This document shows positions 25,088-40,295 of a DNA stretch of 64,000 bases, piece by piece. This DNA is from Kondoa malvinella. Taxonomy: Eukaryota; Basidiomycota; Agaricostilbomycetes; Agaricostilbales; Kondoaceae. The notes under the pieces are model-generated. The model made no database searches and was not told the DNA's origin. It saw only the letters and a program-made list of their open reading frames with translations. Positions within the stretch are counted from its first letter, which is position 1, and every line of letters begins with the position of its first letter. Made by a program: the position numbers and the translations under genes. The stretch covers positions 1,836,331-1,900,330 of the forward strand of contig BCIM01000002.1 of NCBI GenBank assembly GCA_039545315.1. Direction: 5' to 3'.

Positions 25088-25504
25088 ATGCAATCTTTCA
25101 AGCTCCTGCTGTTGTTATCCTGCCTACTGGCATGTCTCGCGCAAGGCAACCATATCCACAAATGTGCAAACGATAGCTTAGGATGCCCCAAGGCAATCGG
25201 ACGACGTGTGCAGGACAGCAACATCTCATACGAAAAGCGGCATGCAACAGACCATATCTCATCGCAATCTCGTTCCGTTGCTGAACGCCAGCCAAGTGCA
25301 GCAAAAGGACGTCTACCTGGTCGGGGATTGTATGGGCGAAGGTCACGTCCGGCGAGACTGCCTTTGCGGCTTCGCGAAATTGAGGATGACGTGCCTCTTG
25401 GTCTTATCATAGCGGGAGAGGAATTGGTCTCGCGAGACGTGAAAGGGGAAGAGGAGCGTCCGGCACCTGCAGGGGAGAGCTGGCGTTGGTTGGATGAGGA
25501 ATGA
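25088..25504 (+). CDS. Small secreted protein of unknown function
   Basis: 138 codons without intron. Residues 1-19 form a clear signal peptide (MQSFKLLLLLSCLLACLAQG, cleavage after AQG or ALA-like site). The rest is polar, with two cysteines soon after the cleavage site, dibasic sites RR and KR that a Kex2-type protease could cut, an Arg-rich middle and an acidic end (ending WRWLDEE). The upstream 70 bases are CT-rich, as in fungal promoters. I know no family. It could be a secreted effector, a cell-wall component or a peptide precursor. A minus-strand frame on the same bases (25000-25575) looks like its shadow. Confidence 0.55.
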   Translation: MQSFKLLLLLSCLLACLAQGNHIHKCANDSLGCPKAIGRRVQDSNISYEKRHATDHISSQSRSVAERQPSAAKGRLPGRGLYGRRSRPARLPLRLREIEDDVPLGLIIAGEELVSRDVKGEEERPAPAGESWRWLDEE

Positions 25505-25698
25505 GAGATGGAAGGGCAGATGGGCAGCATCAGCCAAACCACTAGGCGTATGGAGGCAGGGCTTGTGTGTAGCAAAATAGTATTTCAATGGCGGTAACAT
25601 CTGGAATGTCTGCGACGACGTGTCACTGTTCAGTCCTTTTCTATAAACGACGTCTTCTCAAAAGCGAGCACATAGATCTTTGCGCCGCTGATAACGAG

Positions 25699-29335
<3,637 letters not shown>

Positions 29336-29412
29336 AAGGGAGCGAAACTAGACGATAGCATTAGAAGGAACCAATCGCAATAGCTGTGCGCACATACGCG
29401 CTTTGACCATAA

Positions 29413-29728
29413 TCATTGTCCCTTCTTTGCATTTGCGGCTTCACCTGTGCGCGTTGTGGTGTCCGTGTTCAATTCCGCGATGAACCTTGTACGTTATCAG
29501 CCAAGACTGTAGCACTCTGCATTGAAGCTAATACCATCTCAAACTCGCAAAGAGACCAATTGCGATAGCAAGCAATACAAGAGCGTGGATGCTGCGCGTC
29601 AAAGCATACAGCCCTATGAGACATAAGAACAAGCAGTAGAACGATGCATTGATAGCTTTGCGGCTGCTTGGGTTTTCTGCATTCGGCTCGAATATGCTGT
29701 TAAAAACGTCCTCGAGGAAAGCTGGCAT
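29413..29728 (-). CDS. PKR1: V-ATPase assembly factor Pkr1
   Basis: Small ER membrane protein that helps the V0 sector of the vacuolar ATPase assemble. Two exons (29535-29728 and 29413-29485) separated by a 49-base intron encode 88 residues. The start MPAFLEDVFNSIFEPNAE matches the family's FxxSxFEPG motif. Two membrane helices follow (FYCLFLCLIGLYALT and ALVLLAIAIGLFASL), then RWFIAELN as in yeast (WFINELN). Size and layout match. Its end is only 77 bases from the SERCA stop; both genes concern ER-to-vacuole ion transport, but I make no functional claim from that. Confidence 0.85.
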
Positions 29729-29778
29729 GGTCGACGCGGTCCAAAGCTGGGAGAATCCGAATTACAGCATAGGAACCA

Positions 29779-32700
29779 TTACACAGTAGGCGTCGAGAAA
29801 TCAGCCTGCTCCTGCTTCGCTACTCCTCCTACCGTAAACGCTATTCGAAGTCTTAAACGAATTTGGGCCTGCAGATGGATTAGCTGAAGGCCACACATAC
29901 AACTGTGACAATAGCTGACCTCCGGTTGCGCCATCACGCGCATCTGCTGCGTTGCAGTGCCGCCAATTGGGATGTCCGTATTCGAGATCGCCATCATCTG
30001 TAGTTTCTGAGATTTCGGCACAGCTGCTTGAAAGTTGATCGATTGAACGCTCTCTGAGCCTGTGGCAGTGAAGGTAAGGAGGAAATTCGTGACGTTGGGT
30101 GCCTTGATGTCTTTTGAGGGCGAAAGCGCGACCTTTAAACCGTGTCCCTCGTAGGCAGTGTATGAAGGACTGCTAGCAGGTGCAGGCTGGCTAGCAGGTG
30201 CTGGTGAAGCTGAAGCAGCCGGACTGCTGTTGTCACCGAACAGGCCCATTATGTCGTTCACTGCTGACTTCTGCTGAGCTGGAGCTGCGGGAGGATCCGC
30301 GCCAAAAATGTCGGCAAGGAGATCTCGTGTCGTCTGTGGAGTTGCTTGCTGTGTCGTCGTAGCTCCAGGTGCGATGCCATCTCCCATCAAATCAAGCAGG
30401 GCCTGTGCCGGTATTAGAAATCAACGAGATCGAGTACTAAGATAGACTTACGTTCTTGTCGCTTCTCGTCGAACCCACTGCCCGCTTCTCACTGACCGTG
30501 CCTATGACGGTAGCTTTAAGCTCTGGCGGCGGCATCCTTTCGAGCACCGCTGATCTAACGCTCTCTTCCACATCTGATAACAGTCTGTTGTATTCGATTG
30601 CCCTTTGTTGTATTTCCACATCAGGGCTAGTAGCAAAGCCATGAACAATTCCAAGCAATCTTTGTTGTTCTGGACCTTGAGGGAAGCGGGTCGAGAGTTT
30701 GGTACACGAGGTGACTGCAAATTGGCGGACAGTACCATTCACATAGGGTGACAGAAGGATAGAGTCGAAGAGATCAATCACTTCGGTTGCGTTGACTTCT
30801 CGTACCGATTCCTCGTCTTCGAATTGACCTGCTTGCAAGAGAACATCCCCAAATTCGCCTATTGTCCAGACACCAGCCAAAGTGAGAGAGTCTTGCGAGA
30901 GGTCGTTTTTGAGCGCAGCGAAGAGTCTTTGTGCAGCATAGCCTTGCAATTCTGGAGTGTGCGTGACCAGTCGGATGAAGCTTGCCAGCACGTCCTCCCT
31001 GACGTAGTTGCCAGCCTGCTCTCGATCAATATGAGATATTGAGCAGCGGAAGACAGTGTAGGCTTACAACTTTGAGTACCCTCAGCACCGTATCAATGTG
31101 CCATCTCTTGTTTGGCGCAAAGCGTTCGGCAGCCAGGCAGATCTGTGTAGTCATGCCTAGCTTGAATTCGGTATCGGCAACCTCCAAGAACGTAAGCAGC
31201 TCCTTAATGAGGACGCGAACATTGCTCTCGTTAATGAGAGCGTATGACAGCTCGAGTGCTCTTCTGCGAATAGAGATATCGCCGTCGCGTAGGCAATCGA
31301 GTATAATGGTGCGATGTCGCTGCACAGCGTTTGTATCCATTGCAACGACCTTGTTCAGCGTGTTGAGGGCCACATAGCTAACGCATAACGTGAGTTTACT
31401 TCAGATACAACAGTTCTGTAGACCGACCGGATGTTGTTGTCTTTGTTGCTCAAAAATTTCCCCAGAATATTGATGGCCAAAACACGTAAAGAAGATTCGG
31501 CTTCGATGTCCAATATTGTAAGGACAGCTTCGTATAGAATGGAGTTGCCGACATTCTTTGCTCCTTCCGTATTTGTTGCTACCTAGCAATGTACACACAA
31601 TCTCAGCGTGGAGAAAGGACAGATCGGTAGAGCTGACCTGTGCCAAGATATCGTTCATGGCTTCTGACGCTTCAACGTCTCCATTGCCTAATATCCGCAA
31701 CAACCGCAATATTTTGACCTGCAAGAAAGGATCTGTGATACCGCTGACATCATGTTCTGGGCTGTAGCCAGTAGTGACGAGGGCTTTTAGGTGTCGAACG
31801 AGCATGGGCACAGCTTTGCGGAAACCTTCAGCAACCTGAGGATCCGCTGCACACATGTCGGTCACAAGCGTCACACCGCAGAGCAGGACGCCATGATTGC
31901 GATCGGATAGGAGAGAAGTCGCTCGGTGTACAAAGTGGTCAATCAGATCTGGCACTTTGCGGACGATGCGCATCGCACACAGAGCGGCCTGTGTCAAGTT
32001 GGCTCAGTACAAGCGACTGTAGTCTAGTGCAGCGGCACGGACCTTTTTACGGATGTAGACATTGCTAGAGCCTAGCAGCTTTTCGACCTCATTTGCCAAA
32101 TCTCGAGCCATTTCTTCGCTGGAGATGTTGGCAAATGTGCAGAGAGCCAGACCGACAATGTACATATTGGCATGATTCATGTCGCTGTTCAAAGGAATAT
32201 ACATCAGTCAACTTTTCACAGCGGGTTTTTGAAGCTGAATGAAGAGCCTACTTTTTGAGCGAGTTTGTCACCATGGTCAAAAGCTCTGTGTTTTCGTCCA
32301 ACAGGAGCATGATGCCAAGGTAGCCGAGTCTCTTGTCCGCGAAGCGTGGTGAAGCGACCAGCTTGAGACTGCCCTTCATGTATCAGCTGTGTGCTGAGCC
32401 GGACCAAAAGGTGAAAGCGCACCACTCTATTTGTCCGTAATGCGCTCGATAGCTGTATGAAAGGTTCAGAACAAGCCTAAAATGGATTGGTGTAGAGAGA
32501 GAGAGAGAGCGCGCACCCAAGCATGAAAATGTAGAGCAGCTTCTCAATGCTGGCGTGTCGCATAAAGACGTCTTCATCTCTGAAGGATTCACGGATAGCC
32601 GCGCTCTCCCTATCGATGACTACTCGCTCGTCTGCCAGGGTCTTGCACGCTCTCTGTTGCCGAGCAGATACGCGCGTGCATCAGAAATCCGCTGTGTAGT

Positions 32701-32835
32701 TGCGTCGAGCCAACTGGACAACGCACGATTGCCTTGATGAGGGCTACGCGATAGCTGGCAATCAGCTCTGTTGCTCTTTGTATGTGCGCTCTGCTCTGCC
32801 TCTGGCTCACCTTTGAGGTTATAATATCCGACCAT
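29779..32835 (-). CDS. APL4: AP-1 complex gamma-adaptin
   Basis: Large subunit of the clathrin adaptor that sorts cargo at trans-Golgi and endosomes. Begins [23 protein letters not shown], with two short introns; the middle one removes a stop and gives the family [13 protein letters not shown]. The helical trunk follows: [50 protein letters not shown] [13 protein letters not shown], and [16 protein letters not shown]. The hinge (about 30200-30400) is Ala/Pro/Gln-rich, with DLLAD and DIMGLFG boxes that resemble clathrin or ear-binding motifs. The gamma ear ends the protein ([24 protein letters not shown]). Introns lie at about nine positions. The repeat GAGAGA at 32493-32508 lies in one intron. 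Identification is secure. Confidence 0.92.
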
Positions 32836-32998
32836 GATTTGAAACTGGCAGAGACGTCCGACGCGCGAGAATGTATTGCGCTGCTAATCAAGAAGCGGCT
32901 AGCTTGTCTTGGAGGGTATTTCTAGGCCAAGATATGTAGCCCTGGTATATACTCTGTTCCAGTTCAAGCTTGAGCAGCGACTTCACCTGATCCACATC
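32836..32998. promoter_or_regulatory. Shared 163-base divergent promoter
   Basis: The starts of gamma-adaptin (-) and the mitochondrial-like protein (+) are only 163 bases apart. An AT-rich GGTATATACTC (TATA-like, about 32943-32953) could serve the right-hand gene. No other motif stands out. Confidence 0.4.
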
Positions 32999-33930
32999 AT
33001 GCGGCTCACAACATTCAGAACAGCTGCACTACACATGCAAAGAGCTACCAGTGTCGTGCAAACGAGATCTCTCTTCCTTTCTTCCGCCCGCCTCGCTGTG
33101 CGTCAAGTTTCATTGTCTCTGTCGTCCAGCATCCTCATGGTGTTGTCCGGCGCGATAGGGAGACTCTAATGCCAATGCTAGCACAAAGGCACACCCTGCA
33201 TTCTCTGCTCCCCGACCTTCAGCTTCTGACGAGCCTGAAGTCGTTATGCCAACCCCGTCAATGCCTCAGCAAGAAGAGACTGCTGTTCCTCCAATCCTTG
33301 TATGTCCAACTATATGCAAAGAACACCAAGCTCAGCTGATAGATACGCTCGTTGCTTCAAGCACGACGGTCCTTCGGGCCAACACCCTGCTGGCAACACT
33401 CCACCGGCCAAAGCTGGAGAAGGGCGCGTCAGAACTGTTGGAGAGACGGATGAAAAGGTTTCCCATGTTGAATCAGAGCTCAACGTGTCTGACAAGACTG
33501 CGATCGATGAGACCATCGGTCAGAATGAGGAGAACAGAGGTCTAGGTAAGCAGTGATCAATTCTGTTTGCTATCAGACTCCAACAGCATAACAGGCAACT
33601 TCAAGTCCTTTGCTGAAAAGAAGGCCGAAGAAGTCGCCGAAGCCACCAATGAAGCGGCTACGCCTTTCCTGCAGAACATCAGCTCATCTATGGGCATCAA
33701 GATGTCTTCACTGTCCGAGCCTGTCAAAGGGAAAGGACCGGATGAATTCAAGTTTCAGGAGCGTCCTTTGAATGCTAAAGAACAAAGTGTGTCTTTCTCC
33801 CAAGACTCTTTTTGACCTCGACTGACATCATTTGCGAAAAGATGGACTTTATATATTGGGTGGAATTGTAGTCGGCGGCATCCTGTTAGGCTCATTTGGC
33901 AAGCGGAGGGAGAAGGCTCCAGCCAAATAG
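32999..33930 (+). CDS. Probable mitochondrial protein with one C-terminal membrane helix
   Basis: I do not recognise the family. The N-terminus (MRLTTFRTAALHMQRATSVV, then QTRSLFLSSARLA) is rich in Arg, Ser and hydrophobic residues and free of acidic ones, the pattern of a mitochondrial targeting peptide. The middle is polar (KVSHVESELNVSDKTAIDE, FAEKKAEEVAEATNEAATPF), mostly helical. The last exon gives one membrane helix, LYILGGIVVGGILLGSFG, followed by the basic KRREKAPAK and stop. This tail layout suits an inner-membrane or outer-membrane anchored protein. Four or five exons; the borders in the middle are approximate. The start is the first ATG of the presequence frame. Confidence 0.6.
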
Positions 33931-34011
33931 TGGCGGAATGACCTCTTGGCGAGATTCCAGGATGACGTTTTTGAATTATCATCGTCCCACAACAACGTCC
34001 ATCACCAAAAA

Positions 34012-34754
34012 ATGAGCTTCTTTTTGATCAGCGCAGCTCTCGTATTGGCTCTAGCAGGCCAGGCTGAAGCACAGCAACGTTGCGGATATAACAGGTAATT
34101 GTTTTCTAAACAGCACCACAACATCGCAAGTACCTTATTGACGCTCCTTTCACAGATATGGCCAGTATGTGTGCAGAAACAATTCATGGTGGTCAGGAGG
34201 ACGTGTAAGTATTGCAATTCCCTGGAGCACGACATTGTCTGACATGTCTGTCTCCTTCAGTATGCTGGTGTCATCATCGGTGTAAGATCCATCTTTTAAA
34301 AAGAGACCGCTAGGCTAACGTTATCGCAGGCCGTCGCACTTGCTTTGCTGCTTCTAGCATGCTGCATCATTCCTGCAATCCGTCGCAGAAGAGCTGCCAA
34401 GCAAGCTCGCAAGTACGGCGAAACACACGAGCCAGTATACGCACAGCAAAACACGGCACCGGTCTACCCACAGGCTCAGCCATACGGCAATCAGACCTAT
34501 GCTGCACCTCAAACTGCCTACCCTCAACAACAGCCGTAAGTGATTGCATGGCATGCGAAAATTTCTTGTTTCTAAACCCCATCCTCAGATCTTACGAGGC
34601 TCCTCCTTACGCTCCCCCTCAAGGCAATTCATATGCTCCTCCGAGCAACCCACCTCCTGGTGATATCCAGTCTCCTGTATGTACAAGCTCTCCTCTGCGA
34701 ATGATGCTCATCTCGCATAGGCCCAAACATACAAGGGTGAAAGTCGCTACTGAA
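34012..34754 (+). CDS. RCR-like small type I membrane protein, Pro-rich tail
   Basis: Signal peptide at the start (MSFFLISAALVLALAGQAEA), a very short Cys- and Trp-containing lumenal part (QQRCGYNR|YGQYVCRNN, SWWSGGR), one membrane helix (YAGVIIG|AVALALLLLACCII), a basic RRRRAAK stop-transfer and a cytosolic tail rich in Pro, Tyr, Gln and Ala (YAPPQGNSYAPPSNPPP). Five or six small exons. The layout is that of fungal RCR proteins, which affect chitin deposition and endosome-vacuole sorting in yeast through PY-type motifs; I rate this a fold-level resemblance. Tail PPxY-like motifs (EAPPYAPP) could bind a Nedd4-type ligase such as Rsp5. The end TAC TGA lies at 34752-34754. Confidence 0.65.
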
Positions 34755-34947
34755 GGACTCGACACGGACGTTGCTAGACGATTGTACAGTATCATCATGT
34801 GTAAAAAGAATTAATGACAGACGCAAACATGTACAAGTCAAAAGATCCAGTCACTAGCCAGTACCCTTTCAGCCGCTCAATGTCGAGCAATGATTTGCTC
34901 GACCATGCAAATCGCTGTCAATAAGAATACAATAAGCCTGCGAGATA

Positions 34948-36161
34948 TTACACTTCTGCAATCCCATCTTCTCCATCCATCTCGACATCCAACTTGGATG
35001 TTTTCCGCGATGCCGTTGGCGCATCTTTCCGCAACCCTTTCATTTTCCTCGTCTGTAGCTTCGACAGATCCTGAGTGCCCACGTGGATTCTGCCCGTCTT
35101 GTCACCCATTTCATCAATCTCCCAGTTCTTGCTCCTCTTCTTTGCCTGCGCTCCTCCTTCACCTTTGCTCTTCCTCTTGAGCGTCTTTGTAGCGTGCTTC
35201 CATAATTCGGGCGCTCCTTCAATAGATCGTCGAAGAGTAAAATCGAACGCAGGACCACTAGGTTCGAGAGCAATGTATGGTGCCCGACCAGCAGAAGATG
35301 ATTTGAGAAGTTTGGTCATGTAGACGCGGAAGTGAACTTTTGGCAAACTGCCGGCTGAAGTTGATGCTACTGGCTCAATAACGGATGTGATGGGTTGCGC
35401 AGAGCTTGTATTTGAAGTCGGAGATAGGGGTGCGTGACTGATGGAGATGACGTGCTCTAACCCTTGCAGATTTATCGACGGAGCCAATTCACCTCGATAC
35501 AGGTCGAGTAGAAGACTCTTGAGCTGAATATACAAAGGATGCGAAGAGAAGAGGTCGCCAGAGAAGTGGAATAAGGGTTTTTGGCCTACTGCTGGTTTAC
35601 GAGACTGTCCAAAGAGCTTAGACCAGACTCTTTGCGCCGAGCGGAATTCGACTCACAGCAAAGTCATGCATAGATTTTGCCGACTCGACGCCCAGCTCCA
35701 GCATATCGAGTACCTGATGATCAAACATTCTTGCAAGTGTGAGGTTGTTGGGCCTTTTCTTCGAGTGCGAGCCCAGAATAGCGAAAGAGGTGTCGTTCTT
35801 GTTTGACCAAAACTCTAGCGTAGCAGCATCTTCGAATGGCCGAATGCCAGCGTTTGTCTTTTTCGTGAAAGATATGGCATCTGGCTTTTTGAGCAACAGA
35901 AGCTGCGAGAGAGCAGTGTTGACATTGGACGAGGTCGAAGTAGACTTGATGAACAAAGCAGACTTGACATCTTCAATGGCCTGCAGGCACAAGTATGCGT
36001 CAGACTCGACTGTAGCTTCTCCTTATGTAGTAACTGACTTTAGGCTCGCGAGCTTCCATTGCACGCTTGCTTCGAGCATTTTTGGGTTTCCTGCGTACGA
36101 CGATTCAGCTTGTTGCTCCAGACTGGGCATCCTGTGTGGACACGCACGACACTCTCAGCAT
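34948..36161 (-). CDS. RPF2: Ribosome biogenesis factor Rpf2 (Brix domain)
   Basis: Nucleolar Brix-domain protein that with Rrs1 brings the 5S RNP into the pre-60S particle. The N-terminus MLR|VKPKNARSKRAMEAREPK is the family signature; it needs a 56- to 70-base first intron that starts GTCGTG. Later blocks are ALFIKSTSTSSNVN, LLLLKKPDAISFTKKN-like, RPFEDAATLEFWSNKND, and FAILGSHSKKRPNNLTLARMFD. The C-terminus holds Lys/Arg-rich nucleolar stretches (KRKSKGEGGAQAKKRSKN). About four exons. The starts of Rpf2 and Rap1 lie 153 bases apart, head to head. Confidence 0.9.
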
Positions 36162-36314
36162 CTTAGTAGAGCTCTTCTGTGGTGTCTAGTTCTGCCTTCC
36201 CAAGGATTTTGAAAAAACTTCCGCTCGCCAGTTGATTGCGATTATTGCCACCCCTGCGGCTTTGAATTGGGTCTGTAACCCTTATTAGCCGTATCAGAAG
36301 AGCGATAAGAAGCC
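36162..36314. promoter_or_regulatory. Shared 153-base RPF2/RAP1 promoter
   Basis: Two head-to-head start codons in 153 bases. The stretch is AT-rich around GATTGCGATTATTGCC and contains CCCTTATTAGCC. The yeast Rap1 protein activates ribosome biogenesis genes, but nothing in this sequence shows a Rap1 site, so I make no claim of cross-regulation. Confidence 0.35.
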
Positions 36315-37557
36315 ATGCAAGACACTTTCATTCATCCATCTGGCAGTCCCCCGCGCAACGCTGTCCTCTTGACTCATTTAGTCACTGGCGCATCTAGACG
36401 TGTGTCTCTCCTCAACTCTCCAGTACGAGAGCTCGTCTGACTGTTAGGTCACAGACACCTACATTCACGAATCATGCCCAAACTCTTCAGATCTCGCCTT
36501 CAAAGTCCAGTCTCATGGCGGAACCGTCGTGTCATCTAATCGCGATGCTCACATCATTCTGGCCGACTATGCTGCCTCTGACTTCTATTCCAAGACTTTC
36601 AACACACTCAACACCAAGGCGGTCAAGGCAGGAGAGAAAGTCATTGTGTCGTATGATTGGTTGGATGCCAGCATTGCGGCAAACCAAATGCTCGAGCCCG
36701 CTGTCTTCAAGCCAGACCCGCCCAAGCGCAAATACAAGAAACGCGAGTCGACAAAGCAGCCAAGCGGCGAGCCTGCTGACAATGCAGAGGTCGGCGGCGA
36801 AGAACAGCAGCAGCAACAGCCAGTCGCTTCTACATCCGCCGCGCCTACGCCTGCAGCGCCAATCGCAGCATCTCAAGTCCGCAAGGCCAGGCAAACCTTT
36901 GACGTCGACGACGATGCCCGTCTTCTTCGATTCTTTGCCAAATTCGGCGAATCGTCAGACGGTCAACCTCGCTCAGTGACTGCGGTCGCTCGCCTATTGG
37001 CTGGACAGTACCCGGAGCACACTTGGGAATCATGGCGAGAGAGGTACAAGCGTGCGCAGGGAGGACCGTCTCATTGGACACCTTTGATTGAAGATATGAG
37101 GCAGCAAATGAGGCAGGAGGGTTATGTCAGTCCGGAAGAAGTCGACGTCGACTTGTCCAAAGCTCAAAGACCACCTCCAAAGCAAAAAGACCCTGCTCCT
37201 CAGCAAGAGTATGGCTTTCCTCTTCGCTTGATGAAATTTGACTAACATCTCGCCTGTCTCAGACCGGACAATGCAGTCGTTCAACTTCCGCAATCAGAAT
37301 TCAGCCAAACGGACATGCACTCGTCCAACGACATCGAAATCAACCCGGCCTCAAGCGCAATGCAGTCACAAAGCCACGACGGCAATTCTTTGCAATTCCC
37401 TCCCTCTTCTTCCTCCTTTGTGCCTTCTAGCTTTCCGCTACATGGACCGCCGTATCCCGAATACATGTTTTGCCCACCGCAGGCCAACATTGATCCACAA
37501 CTTCAGAACATGCAAGACGAGCCAGTACCAAAGCGCAGGCGCCTTGAACACGATTAA
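36315..37557 (+). CDS. RAP1: Rap1-type telomere protein (BRCT and Myb domains)
   Basis: Three exons (36315-36401, 36448-37208, 37263-37557) join in phase to 380 codons. An N-terminal BRCT domain covers residues about 30-110 (TYIHESCPNSSDLAFKVQSHG, IILADYA, EKVIVSYDWLDASI). A KRKYKKRESTK basic patch and a Q run follow. The Myb-type domain (TFDVDDDARLLRFFAKFGE, TAVARLLAGQYPEHTWESWRERYKRA) has the HTWESWRERY core of Rap1. The C-terminus is Pro/Ser/Gln-rich and ends with PVPKRRRLEHD, a likely nuclear signal. I do not see the C-terminal RCT domain that other Rap1 proteins use for partners. The protein is shorter than yeast Rap1 and close to the metazoan size. Confidence 0.82.
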
Positions 37558-37660
37558 TGTATTTCTTTGAGCTGGAGAGGGGGATCCAGGGTCTCGTATC
37601 ATTGTAGCGGTATTGGGGCACATGCAATTACGCGCTGTGACTTTTTTTTGTTCATGCACC

Positions 37661-39982
37661 ATGAGTGTAGAATCTACTCCAGTCGCGGATCCGACTGCTA
37701 GCCAAGGAGCTCAAGGGCCGAATGCTGCTGAATTAGCATTCGCTTTCAACGTCGCAGCTGACGAGGATCCAAACCAACCGATAGACGTCAAGCAAGAAGA
37801 AGCTGCTTTGTTGGAAGCCGAGCAAGATGATAATGCAACCGACCAGCCACCAGAGGTTGGAAATGCACCAGGCTCGCCCAACGCTGCAAAGCGCAAGAAG
37901 CAAAAGTCGAAACTGGCAAAGAAGCTCAAACAGAAATTGCAACCTTCTACGTCAAATGCAGAGGCTACGACTGTCTCTGCTGATCCAGACGAGCCTGTAC
38001 CGGACCAAGTGTTTCAAGCTCTGAAAGCTCAAGTCGAGCAGGAGCATGGATCCAGCGCGGCCAACAAACTTACGCCAGAGATGATCTCTATGCTGCTCAA
38101 GAAGGCAAAGCTAGATGATGTTGCGCGAGGGAAGGCTGGAGTAGGCGGAACAAACAAGAAGTACGCCCTTGTTATCTACTCGAAAGCAACTCTGATGCTT
38201 TGAACAGGGATATGGCAGATTACAAGTTCTGGGACACTCAACCCGTACCCAAGTTAGGCTCGAGTTAGTGTTCAATCATCGCTCAATGTAGTAGAAGCTT
38301 ATTAGCACCTTTGTCGCAGCGGAAAACGCAGAAGACAGAGCTATTGAACCTGACAAGCCTGCAAGCGAGATTCGTCAAGAGCCATACCCTATGCGCGAGC
38401 CGTACGAATGGTCAACAGTGGATCTCGATGACGAGGAGCAGGTCCGTCACAATGAGCATTCCCTCCGAACGGACGTCTGACTTCAGCTTAGTTACATGAG
38501 GTCTACAACCTTCTCACGAAACACTATGTTGAAGATGATGATGCATCCTTCCGCTTCGACTATTCGGCAGAGTTCATTCGCTGGTATGCGACTTACCAGC
38601 TGCCCAAGAGACGTACTGATGTTCCGTCAGGGCACTGAAACCTCCTGGATTCGTCAAGGAGTGGCATGTTGGGATACGTGCTCAAACCACCAAGAAGCTC
38701 GTGGCTTTCATTGCTGGTATACCCATGGACTTGAGAGTCCGCCAGACGTGCGCAACAGATATCAAACGCGATGTCATCGTCTAACGCAGTTCAATTTCCA
38801 GGGTCAAGAAGTGTAGCGAGATCAACTATCTTTGTGTACACAAGAAGCTCAGAGCAAATCGTTTAGCGCCGCTGCTGATTCAAGAAGTGACAAGGCGCTG
38901 CAATCTAGCTGGCGTCTTTCAAGCCGTCTATACTGCTGGTGTCTTCTTACCTACGCCGATTGCCCGTTGCCAGTGAGCGCCTCATGTGTCGGTGCAGACC
39001 AATTTACTGAAGGCCTTTCTCAGATACTACCACCGAACGCTAAACCCAAAGAAGCTGGTCGCGACTGGGTTCACCAGTCTACCGCGGCATCAGACCATGT
39101 CTTCCATGATCAAAGCCACTGCTGTTCCGACCGAGACTTCCGTCAAAGGTCTAAGGGAAATGCAGGACAGTGATGTCGCAAGTGTTGCCAAGCTGATTCG
39201 GAGCTATATGAGCCGCTTTGACATTTCGCCTATTTTCTCGGATGAAGAAGTCAGGCACAACTTTATCTCTGGGATGGGCAAAGGAGATGTGGCCAATGGA
39301 CGACGGCAAGGTCAAGTAACTTGGTCGTTCGTCGCAGAGGTGAGAGCACGATATCACGCTTCTCATCGTTGGCCTAATTCGATGTGAATTGCAGGACAGC
39401 ACAACAGGAGCTATCACCGACTTCTTTTCCTTTTATCATTTGCCGTCAACAGCAATCAAGGCCAACCAGATTGTTGATGCAGCCTATCTGTTCTATTACG
39501 CAACCTCTGCCGCGCCAGCTTCAACCGTATCCGAAGAGTCTTCAGCGCCTACGACGTCTGCTCCGTCAACTTGGGAAAGCGAGACGGGGTCCGATCGAGT
39601 CAAGCTAAAAAAGAGGTTGACTGAACTCATGCGGGATGCCTTGACCGTCGCAAAACAGGTAGGTTGTTTGTTTGGTCCGCCTATGCAGTGTTGACGCTTT
39701 TGGCCAGGCTGACTTTGATGTCTTTAACGCCTTGACACTCCTCGACAATACTTTGTTCGTGCACGATCTCAAGTTTGGTCCAGGTGATGGGTTCCTGCAC
39801 TAGTAAGTGCTGTACTCTTTTACTGCAAACGAACCTGATCGATTCTTAGCTATCTCTACAATTGGATCACACGACCTATTGGAGGTGGTATTCCGGATAT
39901 GGAGAATCAAGTGGTCTCTTCGCCGCAAGCTGGCTTGTCGCAGAAGGAGATAGGCTCGGGCGTAGGAGTTGTTATGCTATGA
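37661..39982 (+). CDS. NMT1: Glycylpeptide N-myristoyltransferase
   Basis: Attaches myristate from myristoyl-CoA to N-terminal glycines. Starts [14 protein letters not shown]; the first ~130 residues are a poly-Lys region ([18 protein letters not shown]) as in other NMTs, which binds ribosomes. The catalytic part begins [16 protein letters not shown] after an intron (about 38162-38208). Later, [18 protein letters not shown] exons and [40 protein letters not shown] and FLHYYLYNWIT follow family order. The end GVGVVML (family: free C-terminal Leu as catalytic base) matches well: the last residue is Leu. Introns lie between nearly every block. Identification is secure. Confidence 0.92.
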
Positions 39983-40295
39983 CAGGCCTGTAGTTCGTTG
40001 CAAAGGCGAACATCAATGAGAGAACGATTGCCTTGACGACGAATTACGACAAAAGGAAGCTGTAGACTCCCGAGTTTACGAAGAAAGGCAAGCAGGAAAA
40101 GAACGACAAAATGGATATGAACCGACAATGGCAGTCGATACCAAGCCGGGTGTACAATTGCAAGCCTTTGCTGTGACGCCTTTGATGCTCCCCAGTTTCT
40201 CCTGACATTCGCTTGAAGAATAGCAACTGGTATTGAGCGATCGACGAGGCCAACATAACGAGCGATAGTACCGATAAAACAGAATGTGGACCACT

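Noticed and set aside
25000..25575. 191-codon minus-strand frame
   Set aside because: It mirrors the secreted-protein gene, which has a much better start (signal peptide) on the plus strand.
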